From: Corynebacterium sp. p3-SID1056
GTDB taxonomy: Bacteria > Actinomycetota > Actinomycetes > Mycobacteriales > Mycobacteriaceae
DNA length: 55,782 bases
NCBI RefSeq assembly: GCF_025152525.1
Contig: NZ_JALXXL010000014.1
Coordinates: forward strand, 1 to 55,782
Direction of reading: 5' to 3'
Notes under the pieces: generated by a model
Seen by the model: only the letters and a program-made list of their open reading frames with translations
Told to the model about the DNA's origin: nothing
Databases searched by the model: none
Shown here: piece by piece, positions 10,410-19,446 of the stretch
Layout: each line of letters begins with the position of its first letter
Numbering within the stretch: position 1 is the stretch's first letter
Made by a program: the position numbers and the translations under genes

Positions 10410-11167
10410 ACCTGCTCGAGGGGATCAACCCGGTCACGCGCATTCTGGGGCTGGCGCTTCTGACCACGCCGCTGCTGGTGAGCATCGATTGGGTGTCGGC
10501 CACCATCGCGATCGTGGCGACGCTTGTGGCCGCGCCGCTGTGCGGGGTGGGTTATCGACGGTTTGTGCGCCGCGCGTGGCCGATTTTCCTGCTCGCGCCC
10601 GTGGCGGGCATCCCGATGGCGCTCTACGGGCAGTCGGGCGGCGAGGTCTACCTCGACTATGGCCTGATTCAGGTCTCTGCGCTGTCGGTGTCGCTGGCGT
10701 GGGCGATTACGCTGCGTGTGCTGGCGGTGGCGCTGCCGGTGGTGGTGCTTTCGGCCGACGTGGATCCGACGGATTTGGGCGACGGGCTCGCGCAAGTGCT
10801 GAAGCTGCCGGCGCGGTTCGTGCTCGGGTCGGTGGCGGCGCTGCGGATGCTTACGCTTTTGCGCGAGGACGTCGAGGCGATGCGGCGGGCGCGGCGGGCG
10901 CGCGGGATCGCGGATACCAACCGGGTGCGATACGCGTTTTCGCTGGCTTTCGGGCTGTTGGTGATGTCGCTGCGCCGCGCGGGCAAGCTCGCCACGGCGA
11001 TGGAGGCACGCGCGTTTGGCCGTGCGGGCGAGCGTACGTGGGCGCGCGAGTCAAAGCTTGGGCCCCGCGATTGGGGCGTGCTCGCCATCTGTGTGCTGCT
11101 CGCGGCGGTTGCGCTCGGTGCGGCGTGGGTGGCGGGCGAGTTCCGCCCGGTGTGGGCGGTGGGCTAA
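10406..11167 (+). CDS. ykoC: ECF transporter T component (YkoC)
   Basis: This is the transmembrane coupling protein of the CbiQ/EcfT family, which links the S component to the ATPases. The hydrophobic segments are at about residues 10-65 (two helices), 85-120 and 225-245. The cytoplasmic coupling region with Ala-Arg pairs (MRRARRARGI near 155, MEARAFG near 200) is the part that contacts the ATPase grooves. The length of 253 aa is typical. The ATG overlaps the ykoD stop, and its own stop is directly followed by the GTG of the next gene, so the operon runs on into the kinase-like gene. Confidence 0.9.
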   Translation: MNLLEGINPVTRILGLALLTTPLLVSIDWVSATIAIVATLVAAPLCGVGYRRFVRRAWPIFLLAPVAGIPMALYGQSGGEVYLDYGLIQVSALSVSLAWAITLRVLAVALPVVVLSADVDPTDLGDGLAQVLKLPARFVLGSVAALRMLTLLREDVEAMRRARRARGIADTNRVRYAFSLAFGLLVMSLRRAGKLATAMEARAFGRAGERTWARESKLGPRDWGVLAICVLLAAVALGAAWVAGEFRPVWAVG

Positions 11168-11635
11168 GTGCCGTACACGCTGCTTATCGACGGCCCCTCC
11201 GGCGCCGGTAAGACCACACTCGCCAACCAGGTCGGCGCGGCCTTGGGCGTCCGGGTGGTGCATCTCGACGACTTCTACCCGGGGTGGAGCGGCTTGGCGC
11301 AGGGCGCGGCGATGGTCGGGCGCGACGTGCTAGATCCGCGTGCGCCGGGGTACTGGCGCTGGGACTGGGAACGCGACCGGCGAGGGGAGTGGGTGCCACT
11401 CGACCCGGGCGCCGATGTGATTGTTGAGGGGGTGGGAGCGGTCACGTGGGCGTCGATAGGTAAGGCGCGGGCGCGCGGCCCGGTCGACACGGTGTGGGTG
11501 TGCGCGGACGAGAGCTTGCGGAAACGGCGCGCGCTGGCGCGGGATCCGTACTACGCCGAGTACTGGGACATGTGGGCCGCGCAGGAGGCGGCGCTTGCGC
11601 GGGCGCCGGCGGATGTGACGGTGCGCAGGCGCTAG
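11168..11635 (+). CDS. P-loop kinase-like ATP-binding protein, 155 aa
   Basis: This is a small nucleotide-binding protein of the uridine kinase/AAA type. Walker A is GPSGAGKTT at residues 9-17. An HLDDFY motif near residue 34 resembles the Walker B/acceptor region of uridine and related small-molecule kinases. A later segment rich in Arg (RKRRALARDP) could be the lid. The GTG start directly follows the ykoC stop, so the gene is the fourth cistron of the TPP-riboswitch operon. The end overlaps the convergent DUF402 gene by four bases. The substrate is unknown. A role in phosphorylating an imported thiamine precursor is tempting from context but not shown by the sequence. Confidence 0.82.
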   Translation: MPYTLLIDGPSGAGKTTLANQVGAALGVRVVHLDDFYPGWSGLAQGAAMVGRDVLDPRAPGYWRWDWERDRRGEWVPLDPGADVIVEGVGAVTWASIGKARARGPVDTVWVCADESLRKRRALARDPYYAEYWDMWAAQEAALARAPADVTVRRR

Positions 11636-12168
11636 CCGACGGGGGCGAGCTCGACCTCGTCAGCCCAGGTCAGCTCGATGCCGAGGGTGCGCAGCCACTC
11701 CATGGCGTCGTCGTCGTGGCGGGTGATGCCCTCGACCGCGCGCAGCGTGACGTCCATGGCTTTTTCGGCCTCCTCGGCGGTGATGAGGCCGGCGGAGCAG
11801 GCGGCGGCCAGCTCGTCGATGTCAAGCACGTCGATGGGGTTGCCGGTCAGCGAGACCAGGTCGACGTAGAGGTCGCGGGTGCGCCACACGCCGCCGTCGA
11901 CATCGATATCGGCGACGTCGAAGTAGAAGTCCTGTTCTTTCTCCGCGCCCTCGCGGAAGTGGAAGATGTTGGCGCGCAGGCCCAGCTCGGGCAGCAGCCA
12001 GCTTTCCAGGTAGCCGAACTGCGGGTGGTTCGCGCCGCGCGCCATGTAGAGCCCGAAATCCGTGACCTTGAAGGTATCCACTTCGCGTAAGAACCCCTTG
12101 GGGTCGGTGTTCGTCTTCGAGGCAGTGTCGAAGCTCTCCTGCTTTACAGGGTGCAGATCGGCGCTCAT
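11632..12168 (-). CDS. DUF402 domain protein
   Basis: The protein has the DUF402 fold pattern: a beta-rich N-terminal half, then FHFREGAEKEQDFYFDVADI with conserved acidic residues and a WRTRDLYVDLVS strand typical of the FomD/nucleoside-phosphatase-like superfamily. The length is 178 aa. I start it at ATG 12168 (MSADLHPVKQ), because the longer frame upstream is low-complexity Arg/His-rich shadow sequence. The ribosome binding site GAGGT overlaps the stop codon of the upstream secreted-protein gene, so translation is probably coupled. The order DUF402 then Rv1157c-like is shared with mycobacteria. Phosphatase activity is possible for the superfamily but unproven here. Confidence 0.85.
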   Translation of the reverse strand: MSADLHPVKQESFDTASKTNTDPKGFLREVDTFKVTDFGLYMARGANHPQFGYLESWLLPELGLRANIFHFREGAEKEQDFYFDVADIDVDGGVWRTRDLYVDLVSLTGNPIDVLDIDELAAACSAGLITAEEAEKAMDVTLRAVEGITRHDDDAMEWLRTLGIELTWADEVELAPVG

Positions 12169-12173
12169 GGTGC

Positions 12174-12881
12174 TTACCTCACGTGGAAACTCGCGGCGGT
12201 CGGGGCAAAGGTGCAGGTCTTGTCGGCGGTGCGCGCGGCACCGTCGATGACTGCGAGGACGCGGCCCGGGCCTGTCGCGGCGGTGCCGGACAAGGTGGTC
12301 GGTCCTGTGGGGTTTATCCCGTGATTGCCGAGCGGCGTTACACCGGTGCGCAAGGTGTCGAGGTTGATCCAGTATGCGTTGAGCCCTCCCTGCTGTTTTG
12401 CCGCCGGCGGGGTGCCGAGCGCGGTGAAGACGAACACGGCCTCGCCGGCGCGCGCGCCCGGCTGTGGTGTCTTCGTGGGTCCGGGTACCGCGATGGCGGA
12501 GGCGGTGGAATGCATGCGCGGGCCGATGCAGTTCGAGGACACCGTGGGCCAGGCGAACTGGGTAAAGGCGGGCGCGTTGTCCGGCAGCGGCGGGCCGCCG
12601 AGTTCGCCCTGGCCGGCGAAGAACGCGAGCGCGGTGCGCAGCGCGTTGGCGGCAGGCTCCGGGACGAAGGGCTGGCTGGCGAAGGCCTCGACGCGCGCGA
12701 TCGTCTCGTCGTTGGGGCGGCCGAGGTTGTCGAGCGGGTTCGACGAGGTTGTCGAGCCGACGGTGATCGGCCCGGCGGAGGGCGCGGCGTTGGCTGGTGC
12801 GAGCGTTGCTGCCAAGGTGAGTGCGGCGGCGCAGGCAGCTGCAACGCGGCCGGCGCGCTTGGGCGTGTCGGTGATTCGCAC
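12174..12881 (-). CDS. secreted protein of the Rv1157c-like family
   Basis: This is an exported protein of unknown function. From the GTG at 12881 it has a textbook Sec signal peptide: a basic n-region (RITDTPKRAGR), an Ala/Leu core, and cleavage after APANA near residue 33. The mature part has three Cys (CIGPRMHS, KTCTFAP and one other pairing candidate) and a Pro/Gly-rich segment, with no catalytic motif that I recognise. An in-frame GTG at 12959 would add 26 residues, including two Cys, that spoil the signal peptide; I prefer the shorter start, but it is not settled. Neighbouring DUF402, typA and lpqW match the mycobacterial order around Rv1156-Rv1166. Confidence 0.8.
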   Translation of the reverse strand: MRITDTPKRAGRVAAACAAALTLAATLAPANAAPSAGPITVGSTTSSNPLDNLGRPNDETIARVEAFASQPFVPEPAANALRTALAFFAGQGELGGPPLPDNAPAFTQFAWPTVSSNCIGPRMHSTASAIAVPGPTKTPQPGARAGEAVFVFTALGTPPAAKQQGGLNAYWINLDTLRTGVTPLGNHGINPTGPTTLSGTAATGPGRVLAVIDGAARTADKTCTFAPTAASFHVR

Positions 12882-13097
12882 GGCGGGGTCGGTGTCCTTC
12901 GTCGGGTCGGGGCAAGATTTGTCAGGCGCGCAGCAAACACCACGCAACTTAAGCAACACTAGTCACATTTGTCACACTGTCAAGGCGGATTGCCAGGAAT
13001 CTGGGTGTCTGTAGTGGGGTAGGCGGGGTGCGATCCGCGGAGCACAGGGGTAAGGTTTAATCGTTCTACTCGCCTATGTATAAGGAGCACCGGATAA

Positions 13098-15014
13098 GTG
13101 TCGCATCCTGAATTTCGAAATGTCGCAATCGTCGCCCACGTTGACCACGGCAAAACCACCCTGGTCAACGGCATGCTGGAGCAGTCCGGCGTGTTCGGCG
13201 ACCACGGCGAACACGGCGACCGCGTCATGGACTCTGGCGAGCTCGAGTCCGAGCGCGGCATCACCATTCTGGCGAAAAACACCGCAGTGCGCCGCAAGGG
13301 CAAGGGCAAGGATGGCCGCGACCTGGTCATCAACGTCATTGACACCCCGGGCCACGCCGACTTCGGTGGCGAGGTCGAGCGCGGCCTGTCCATGGTCGAC
13401 GGCGTCGTGTTGCTGATTGACGCCTCCGAGGGCCCGCTGCCGCAGACCCGCTTCGTGCTGGGCAAGGCGCTCGAGGCGAAGAAGCCAGTGATCATCTGCG
13501 TGAACAAGACCGACCGCCCGGATGCGCGCATCGACGAGGTGGTGGAAGAAGCCCAGGACCTGCTCCTCGAGCTGGGCGCCAGCCTGGAGGACCCGGAGGC
13601 CGCTGAGGCCGCGGAGAACCTGCTCGAGCTGCCCGTGCTCTACACCTCCGGCCGCGAGGGTCGCGCGTCCCTGGAGAACCCGGGCAACGGCAACGTCCCG
13701 GACAACGAGGACCTGCAACCGCTTTTCGACGTCATCTACGACGTGCTCCCGGAGCCCTCCGCAGAGATCGACGCGCCGCTGCAGGCGCAGGTGACCAACC
13801 TGGACTCCTCTTCCTTCCTCGGCCGTATCGCGCTGATCCGCGTGTACAAGGGCACCGTGAAGAAGGGTGACACCGTCGCCTGGGTCCACTACGACGCCGA
13901 GGGCGAGCAGCACGTGAAGAACGTGAAGATCGCCGAGCTACTCGTCACCGAAGGTCTGGACCGCGTGCCGGCAACTGACGGCGTGGTCGCGGGCGACATC
14001 GCTGCGGTCTCCGGCATCGACGAGATCATGATCGGCGACACGCTGTGTGACCCGGAGCACGTCGAGCCGCTGCCGCGCATCAAGATCGACGACCCGGCCA
14101 TCTCCATGACAATCGGTGTCAATACCTCCCCGATGGCGGGCCGCAACGGCGGCGACAGGCTCACCGCGCGCATGGTCAAGGCTCGCCTTGACCAGGAGCT
14201 TATCGGTAACGTCTCGATCAAGGTGCTGCCGACCGAGCGCCCCGACGCGTGGGAGGTGCAGGGCCGCGGCGAAATGGCGCTGACGGTGCTGATTGAGACG
14301 ATGCGTCGTGAGGGCTTCGAGTTGACCGTCGGTAAGCCGCAGGTGGTGACGAAGGAGATCGACGGCAAGACCTACGAACCCTACGACCACATGATCATTG
14401 ACACCCCGGCGGAGCACCAGGGCGCGGTCACGCAGCTGATGGCGAGCCGCAAGGGCCAGATGACCACCATGGGCAACGCAGGCAGCGGCGACTGGGTCCG
14501 CATGGAGTTCGACGTGCCTTCGCGCGGCCTCATCGGCTTCCGCACGACCTTCCTCACCGAGACGCGCGGCGCTGGCATCGCTAACTCCTACTCCATCGAG
14601 CACCGTCCGTGGGCCGGCGAGATCAAGGGGCGCCCGACCGGCTCGCTCGTCGCGGACCGCTCCGGCCAGGTCACCGCGTACGCGCTGCAGCAGCTCGCGG
14701 ACCGCGGCGACTTCTTCGTCGAGCCGGGTGCAGAAGCCTATGAGGGCATGGTCGTCGGCGCGAACAGCCGCGACGAGGACATGGACGTGAACATCACCAA
14801 GGAAAAGAAGCTGACCAACATGCGCTCCGCGACCGCGGACGCGACGGTCACCCTGGCGAAGGCGCGCACCCTGTCCTTGGACGAGGCGATCGAGTTCTGC
14901 GACGAGGATGAGTGCGTCGAGGTCGCCCCGGAGGCGATGCGCGTACGCAAGATCATCCTGAACGCGACCGAGCGCGGCCGCGCGCGTTCCCGCGCAAAGG
15001 CGAAGAACAAGTAA
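13098..15014 (+). CDS. typA: translational GTPase TypA/BipA
   Basis: This is a ribosome-associated GTPase of the elongation-factor family involved in ribosome assembly and stress adaptation. The G1 motif AHVDHGKTT is at about residues 12-20, a G2 region with RGITI follows, G3 is DTPGHADF near 83 and G4 NKTD near 136. It is followed by the EF-Tu-like domain 2, an EF-G-like domain, and the BipA-specific C-terminal domain ending in a Lys/Arg-rich tail. The length of 638 aa is normal for actinobacteria. The start is GTG at 13098, with AAGGAG at 13082-13087. lpqW follows after only 11 bases, probably as an operon. Confidence 0.96.
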   Translation: MSHPEFRNVAIVAHVDHGKTTLVNGMLEQSGVFGDHGEHGDRVMDSGELESERGITILAKNTAVRRKGKGKDGRDLVINVIDTPGHADFGGEVERGLSMVDGVVLLIDASEGPLPQTRFVLGKALEAKKPVIICVNKTDRPDARIDEVVEEAQDLLLELGASLEDPEAAEAAENLLELPVLYTSGREGRASLENPGNGNVPDNEDLQPLFDVIYDVLPEPSAEIDAPLQAQVTNLDSSSFLGRIALIRVYKGTVKKGDTVAWVHYDAEGEQHVKNVKIAELLVTEGLDRVPATDGVVAGDIAAVSGIDEIMIGDTLCDPEHVEPLPRIKIDDPAISMTIGVNTSPMAGRNGGDRLTARMVKARLDQELIGNVSIKVLPTERPDAWEVQGRGEMALTVLIETMRREGFELTVGKPQVVTKEIDGKTYEPYDHMIIDTPAEHQGAVTQLMASRKGQMTTMGNAGSGDWVRMEFDVPSRGLIGFRTTFLTETRGAGIANSYSIEHRPWAGEIKGRPTGSLVADRSGQVTAYALQQLADRGDFFVEPGAEAYEGMVVGANSRDEDMDVNITKEKKLTNMRSATADATVTLAKARTLSLDEAIEFCDEDECVEVAPEAMRVRKIILNATERGRARSRAKAKNK

Positions 15015-15025
15015 GCAGGTTTTGC

Positions 15026-16654
15026 GTGCAGGGTCGATTTGCTGCGCGTGCCGCAGCGCTTTCCGCCGCGGCACTGCTCGCGGGCTGCGCGGCCAATCCC
15101 GGCCCGCCGCCGCTCGTCGACCCGGCGGAGGCCCCTGCTCAGGAACACAACGAGGACGCCGAGCAGGACCAGCCGCGCCAGCGCTCGACGCAGTCGCCCG
15201 AGCGATCGCAGGTCACCGTCGGCACGGACGGGCTGCGAGGCGGGCTCAACCCGCACCTGCAGGCGGATGAATCGGCGATGGTGCGCAGCATCGCCGACCT
15301 GGTGTTGCCGAGCGCCTTTTTAGGCGGGGAGCGCAACGACGAGCTGCTCAAGGCGGCGACGCGGCTGCCCTCTTCCCGCTATGCCATGACGGTGCGCTAC
15401 GTCATCGCCCCCGAGGCGCAGTGGTCCGACGGGACCCCGATTACGGGCTCCGACTTCGTCTACCTGTGGCGCGGCATGACGCAGACCGCGGGCGCAATCG
15501 ACGCGGCGGGCTACGACGCGGTGGTGGGCGTGCGTGTCTCAGGCACCGGCGGCAAGGTCGTCGACGTGGACTTTGCGCAGCCGGTGCGCTCCTGGCAGAC
15601 CCTGTTTTCTCACCTGCTGCCCTCGCACCTGCTCGCCCCGGACGCGACAGATTTCCGCGCCGCGCTCCACGACACCATTCCCGCCTCTGCCGGCCGCTAC
15701 ATGGTGCGCGAGGTAGACCGCGGCCGCGGCACGGTCACGCTGCACCGCAACGACCGGTTCTGGGGCCACGCGCCGGCGAACATCGACATCGTGACGCTGC
15801 AGACGGTGCGCACCACAACCCAGGTTGCGGACCAGCTGCGCGCGGGCCAGCTCGGGTTCGTCGACAAGGCACCGCAAGAAACCTCCTCGCGCGTCCTTGC
15901 CCTCCTCCCGTCGACGCAGACACGCCTGGTCACGGGCCCGCGCACCCTCGGCGTGCACGTCTCGGCCACCTCCGGGCTGACTCACGCGATGCGCGAGGAG
16001 CTGCGCATGCTTATCGACGTCCCCCTGCTCGCCGCCATCGGCACCGGCCGCTCCACCGACCTGGCCCTAGCGCCCGAGACCCCACAGCTCGCGGGTGAGC
16101 CGGTAGCGCTGCAGCAGTATGTGGCGTCTCATCGCCCGCTGCGCATCGGCGCGGATGCCTCCGACCCGCAAGCCGCGGCGGCCGCCCGTTCGCTGGCCGA
16201 TCTCCTGCAGCAGCGCGGCGTCCGCGCCAACGTGGTGACCACGGATACAGATTCGCTGTTGTCGCGGAGTTTGCCGGAGGGCAACATCGATGTGCTCGTG
16301 GGGTGGCGCGTTGACGCTGGCACGGCAACGCAGCTGGCGGGAAGGCTCACGTGTCCGGCGGATGGCGCGCGCGACGAGAACATTTCCGGGCTATGTACGC
16401 AGGAAAACCAGGAGCTGGCTGGCCGGATCCTCGCGGGTACCGTTGGGCTGGACGCTGCGCGTGCGCGCGTGGCCGAGATGGAGGCCCGCGAGGTGTTGTG
16501 GGTACCAATTGTGCACGAGACGCGCATCCAGGCCTTAGGGGCCGCGCTTCAAGGGCCGTCGCCGGATCTGCAACGATGGACGCAAGGACTCTCGGGCGCC
16601 GCCTCGTGGAGACTCGTGGGACCACACGCCGCGGACCCGGACGCGGCTGAATAG
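15026..16654 (+). CDS. lpqW: LpqW-like lipoprotein (family 5 solute-binding fold)
   Basis: The fold is that of a peptide-binding protein (SBP family 5), but the gene has no transporter partners here. The mycobacterial and corynebacterial ortholog LpqW helps control lipomannan/lipoarabinomannan synthesis at the membrane rather than importing peptides. A signal with lipobox LAGC places the acylated Cys at residue 21, followed by a Pro/Glu-rich linker and the SBP core (SDGTPITGSDFVYLWRGM near 135). The start is GTG at 15026; an in-frame extension to 14912 would run into typA. The length is 542 aa. It lies directly after typA and before mshB, as in mycobacteria. The cell-wall role is inferred by orthology. 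Confidence 0.88.
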   Translation: MQGRFAARAAALSAAALLAGCAANPGPPPLVDPAEAPAQEHNEDAEQDQPRQRSTQSPERSQVTVGTDGLRGGLNPHLQADESAMVRSIADLVLPSAFLGGERNDELLKAATRLPSSRYAMTVRYVIAPEAQWSDGTPITGSDFVYLWRGMTQTAGAIDAAGYDAVVGVRVSGTGGKVVDVDFAQPVRSWQTLFSHLLPSHLLAPDATDFRAALHDTIPASAGRYMVREVDRGRGTVTLHRNDRFWGHAPANIDIVTLQTVRTTTQVADQLRAGQLGFVDKAPQETSSRVLALLPSTQTRLVTGPRTLGVHVSATSGLTHAMREELRMLIDVPLLAAIGTGRSTDLALAPETPQLAGEPVALQQYVASHRPLRIGADASDPQAAAAARSLADLLQQRGVRANVVTTDTDSLLSRSLPEGNIDVLVGWRVDAGTATQLAGRLTCPADGARDENISGLCTQENQELAGRILAGTVGLDAARARVAEMEAREVLWVPIVHETRIQALGAALQGPSPDLQRWTQGLSGAASWRLVGPHAADPDAAE

Positions 16655-16668
16655 AAGGAGCTTTCGCA

Positions 16669-17553
16669 ATGTTGGATACACACAACCGTGACCTGGCGGG
16701 GTACCGCGTGATGGCGGTGCACGCCCACCCGGACGACGAGGCGATCACGATGGGCGGGTCGCTGGCAGACCTTGTCGCTCGCGGCGCCGACGTGTTGGTG
16801 GTGACCTGCACGCTCGGCGAGGAGGGTGAGGTCATTGGCGAGACGTACCAGCAGCTCACCGTCGACCACGCCGATCAGCTCGGGGGCTTTCGCATCCGCG
16901 AACTTGCCGATTCTTTAGCGGCGATCGGGGTGCGCGGGGCGTTTCTCGGCGGGGCGGGCTGCTACCGCGATAGCGGGATGGCTGGCTCGGCGGCGCACGA
17001 GCACCCGCGGGCGTTTGTGCGAGGAGGGCAGGGGAGCGTCGAAAAGCTTGCGGCGCTGATGGAAGCGCAGCGCCCGCACCTGGTGCTGACCTATGGCCCT
17101 GACGGAGGCTACGGCCACCCTGACCACATCCGGGCGCACGAAATTGCGCATGCGGCGGCCGAGCGCGTCGGCGTGCCGCGCATCCTGTGGTCAGTGCGAC
17201 TGGCGGAAGAGACCGCGGCGCTGCTGCCGAAGGTCGCGCCGGAAGGCTGGCGGCTGCCGGAAGACGGCGAGCTTGACGGCGTGGAGCACTCGGATATCGC
17301 GGTCCGGCTGTCCGAGCACGCCTACAGTGCCAAGGTCGCGGCGATGCGTGCGCACGCCACGCAGCTGTGGATCGCCGACGGGCGCACGAGTATCACCAAC
17401 CCGCACGCGGCCTTCGCCTCCGGACCCGTGGTCTACTACGCGCTGTCGAACCTCATCGTGCAGCCGATCCAGCCCTTCGAGCACTTCCAGCTTGGCGCTG
17501 GCGTGCCTCTCGACGACCCGTCGGACGGCCTGTTCGGAGGGATCCCGCGGTGA
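16669..17553 (+). CDS. mshB: mycothiol biosynthesis deacetylase MshB
   Basis: This zinc hydrolase removes the acetyl group from GlcNAc-inositol in mycothiol synthesis. The AHPDDE motif at residues 19-24 supplies zinc ligands His20 and Asp23 and the general-base Asp22, and the third zinc ligand is His153 in GHPDH. The length of 294 aa is standard for the family. The ATG at 16669 has AAGGAG a few bases upstream. The gene overlaps the following small membrane-protein gene by four bases. The presence of MshB shows that the organism is an actinomycete that makes mycothiol. Confidence 0.95.
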   Translation: MLDTHNRDLAGYRVMAVHAHPDDEAITMGGSLADLVARGADVLVVTCTLGEEGEVIGETYQQLTVDHADQLGGFRIRELADSLAAIGVRGAFLGGAGCYRDSGMAGSAAHEHPRAFVRGGQGSVEKLAALMEAQRPHLVLTYGPDGGYGHPDHIRAHEIAHAAAERVGVPRILWSVRLAEETAALLPKVAPEGWRLPEDGELDGVEHSDIAVRLSEHAYSAKVAAMRAHATQLWIADGRTSITNPHAAFASGPVVYYALSNLIVQPIQPFEHFQLGAGVPLDDPSDGLFGGIPR

Positions 17554-17930
17554 GCGAGCCGGTCGTGCGCGATACCTTCACCCGCGGCGAGGTCGTTGGT
17601 GCCATGGTGTGGCTTGGCATCGGCGCGCTGGTCTCGCTGGTGCTCGAGGTGGTCTATGTTGGCGCCTACGTAGGAAGCGTGCCGATGCCGCTGAGCATCC
17701 TGTTCGCGTTCGCCTTCAACCTGGTGCTGACGAAGACTGCGCGGCTGTGGTCGCGCGGCAGCCTGCGGGTGACACTCCTGCCGCTCGCCGTGTGGACGCT
17801 TGGTTTCTTCGCCCTCATGTTCGTGGTTCCCGCGGTTGGCCCGAAGCTGGTGCCCGATAATATTCTGACATTGCTCCTGCTGTTCGCGGGAATAATGGGT
17901 GGCGTTTGGCCTATGTTTCGGGCGAAGTGA
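17550..17930 (+). CDS. small membrane protein (Rv1171-like position), 126 aa
   Basis: Four hydrophobic helices fill most of the protein: about residues 15-40, 45-60, 70-95 and 105-120. I see no domain that I can name. The GTG start overlaps the mshB stop by four bases, so the two are translationally coupled. A four-helix membrane protein between mshB and fdxC also occurs in mycobacteria (Rv1171 position), which supports it as a real gene. The function is unknown. Confidence 0.8.
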   Translation: MSEPVVRDTFTRGEVVGAMVWLGIGALVSLVLEVVYVGAYVGSVPMPLSILFAFAFNLVLTKTARLWSRGSLRVTLLPLAVWTLGFFALMFVVPAVGPKLVPDNILTLLLLFAGIMGGVWPMFRAK

Positions 17931-17943
17931 CATACTGGAGCTC

Positions 17944-18267
17944 ATGACTTACGTGATTGCTCAACCATGCGTGGACGTGCTGGATCGCAGCTGCGTCGAG
18001 GAATGCCCCGTCGACTGCATCTACGAAGGCAAGCGCATGCTCTACATCCACCCGGACGAGTGCGTCGACTGCGGCGCCTGCGAGCCGGCTTGCCCCGTCG
18101 AGGCCATCTTCTACGAGGACGACACCCCGGACGAGTGGTCCGAGTACTACGACGCCAACGTCGGCTTCTTTGACAAGCTCGGTTCCCCGGGCGGCGCGAC
18201 GAAGACGGGCCCGACCGGCTACGACCACCCGTTTGTCGAGGCGCTGCCGCCGCAGAACCAGGACTAG
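17944..18267 (+). CDS. fdxC: 7Fe/8Fe ferredoxin FdxC
   Basis: This is a small electron carrier. The N-terminus [17 protein letters not shown] is the typical FdxC start, and the cysteines form the 7Fe pattern: Cys9, Cys17 and a CP at 21-22, then a [12 protein letters not shown] block near residues 40-51 for the 4Fe-4S cluster. The C-terminal extension ([14 protein letters not shown]) is usual in actinobacterial FdxC. The length is 107 aa. The ATG at 17944 has GGAG at 17937-17940 with a short spacer. A CATACT hexamer seven bases before the ATG could also act as a -10. It lies between mshB and dapC, as in mycobacteria. Confidence 0.95.
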   Translation: MTYVIAQPCVDVLDRSCVEECPVDCIYEGKRMLYIHPDECVDCGACEPACPVEAIFYEDDTPDEWSEYYDANVGFFDKLGSPGGATKTGPTGYDHPFVEALPPQNQD

Positions 18268-18272
18268 GCCCT

Positions 18273-19376
18273 ATGCCTACACAGCGACAGCGCCAGCCCC
18301 TCGGAACGCGGCTGCCGGAGTTTCCGTGGGACACCATCGCGGATGTGAAAGCTAAGGCGGCCGCGCACCCAGACGGCATCATTGACTTGTCTGTCGGCAC
18401 CCCCGTCGACGAGGTCGCCCCGTCGATCCAGCTCGCGCTCGTCGAGCACGCCGCCGAGCCCGGCTACCCGCAGACCGTGGGCACGCCGGAGTTGCGTGAG
18501 GCAGTCGTGGCGGCGATGGCGCGGCGTTTTGCGGTCACCGGGCTCGATACGCGCTCGGTGCTGCCGGTCATCGGCACGAAAGAAGCCATCGCCTGGCTGC
18601 CCACACTGCTCGGGCTGGCCGGCCAAAAGGTGGTCATCCCGGAGCTTGCGTACCCCACCTACGAGGTCGGCGCGCTGCTCGCGGGCGCGGAGCCGGTGCG
18701 CTCCGACGCGCCCGTCGAGGGCGCGGCGCTTGTGTTTATCAACTCGCCGTCGAACCCCTCGGGCAAGGTCTTGAGCGTCGAGGAGATGCGCGAGTGGGTC
18801 GAGTTTTCCCGCGAGACCGGCGCGATCATCGCCTCCGACGAGTGCTACCTCGGCCTGCCGTGGTCGGCTGAGCCCGTAAGCATCCTCGACCCGCGCGTCT
18901 GCGGCGAGGACATGACCAACCTGCTGGCGCTGCACTCGCTGTCGAAGACCTCGAACCTCGCCTCCTACCGCGCCGGCTGGATCGCCGGCGACACGGAACT
19001 GGTCCAAGAGCTGCTCTTCGTGCGCAAGCACTCCGGGCTCATGGTGCCAGGGCCCGTCCAGCACGCGATGCGCGCCGCGCTTGTCGACGACGCACACGAG
19101 CAACTCCAGGCCACCGCCTATGCCGCCCGCCGCGCGAAGCTGCTTGAGGCGCTGCTTGCGAGCGGCTTTGCCGTCGATCACTCCGAGGCAGGCCTGTACC
19201 TGTGGTCGCGCCGCGAGGGGATGGGTGCGCGCGAAACACTGGACTGGCTCGCTGAGCGCGGCATCCTGGCGGCACCGGGCGACTTCTACGGCCCGGCGGG
19301 GGCTGGGCACGTGCGCATCGGGCTGACCGCGACGGATGCACGCATCGATGCAGCCGCCACACGCCTGAAGGCCTAA
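18273..19376 (+). CDS. dapC: N-succinyldiaminopimelate aminotransferase DapC
   Basis: This is a fold-type I PLP aminotransferase that makes N-succinyl-L,L-diaminopimelate in lysine and peptidoglycan precursor synthesis. The Schiff-base lysine is Lys225 in SLSKTSNLASYRAGW. Other family marks are the cofactor-binding NSPSNPSG near 160 and DECYL near 188. The length of 367 aa is as expected. It begins five bases after the fdxC stop with no strong ribosome binding site of its own, so it probably depends on upstream translation. dapD and dapE lie a few kilobases downstream, so most of the succinylase branch is clustered here. Confidence 0.93.
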   Translation: MPTQRQRQPLGTRLPEFPWDTIADVKAKAAAHPDGIIDLSVGTPVDEVAPSIQLALVEHAAEPGYPQTVGTPELREAVVAAMARRFAVTGLDTRSVLPVIGTKEAIAWLPTLLGLAGQKVVIPELAYPTYEVGALLAGAEPVRSDAPVEGAALVFINSPSNPSGKVLSVEEMREWVEFSRETGAIIASDECYLGLPWSAEPVSILDPRVCGEDMTNLLALHSLSKTSNLASYRAGWIAGDTELVQELLFVRKHSGLMVPGPVQHAMRAALVDDAHEQLQATAYAARRAKLLEALLASGFAVDHSEAGLYLWSRREGMGARETLDWLAERGILAAPGDFYGPAGAGHVRIGLTATDARIDAAATRLKA

Positions 19377-19384
19377 AAGCGTTT

Positions 19385-19413
19385 TCCTTCCACGCCTGAC
19401 CGCGTACTAGACT
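19385..19413 (+). promoter_or_regulatory. candidate gtrA promoter
   Basis: A weak -35 (TTCCTT, 19385-19390), a 17-base spacer and TAGACT (19408-19413) precede the gtrA ribosome binding site AAGGAGG at 19435-19441. Confidence 0.4.
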
Positions 19414-19446
19414 GGGCAGGTTAGTTTTTCCAAGAAGGAGGCGTGC

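Noticed and set aside
12169..12915. Extension of the DUF402 gene upstream
   Set aside because: The added sequence is Arg/His/Pro low complexity and lies antiframe to the secreted-protein gene on the same strand.
12961..12980. Possible GlxR site between the Rv1157c-like gene and typA
   Set aside because: AGTCA-N6-TCACA matches only 8 of 10 and looks more like a direct repeat of GTCACA than a dyad.
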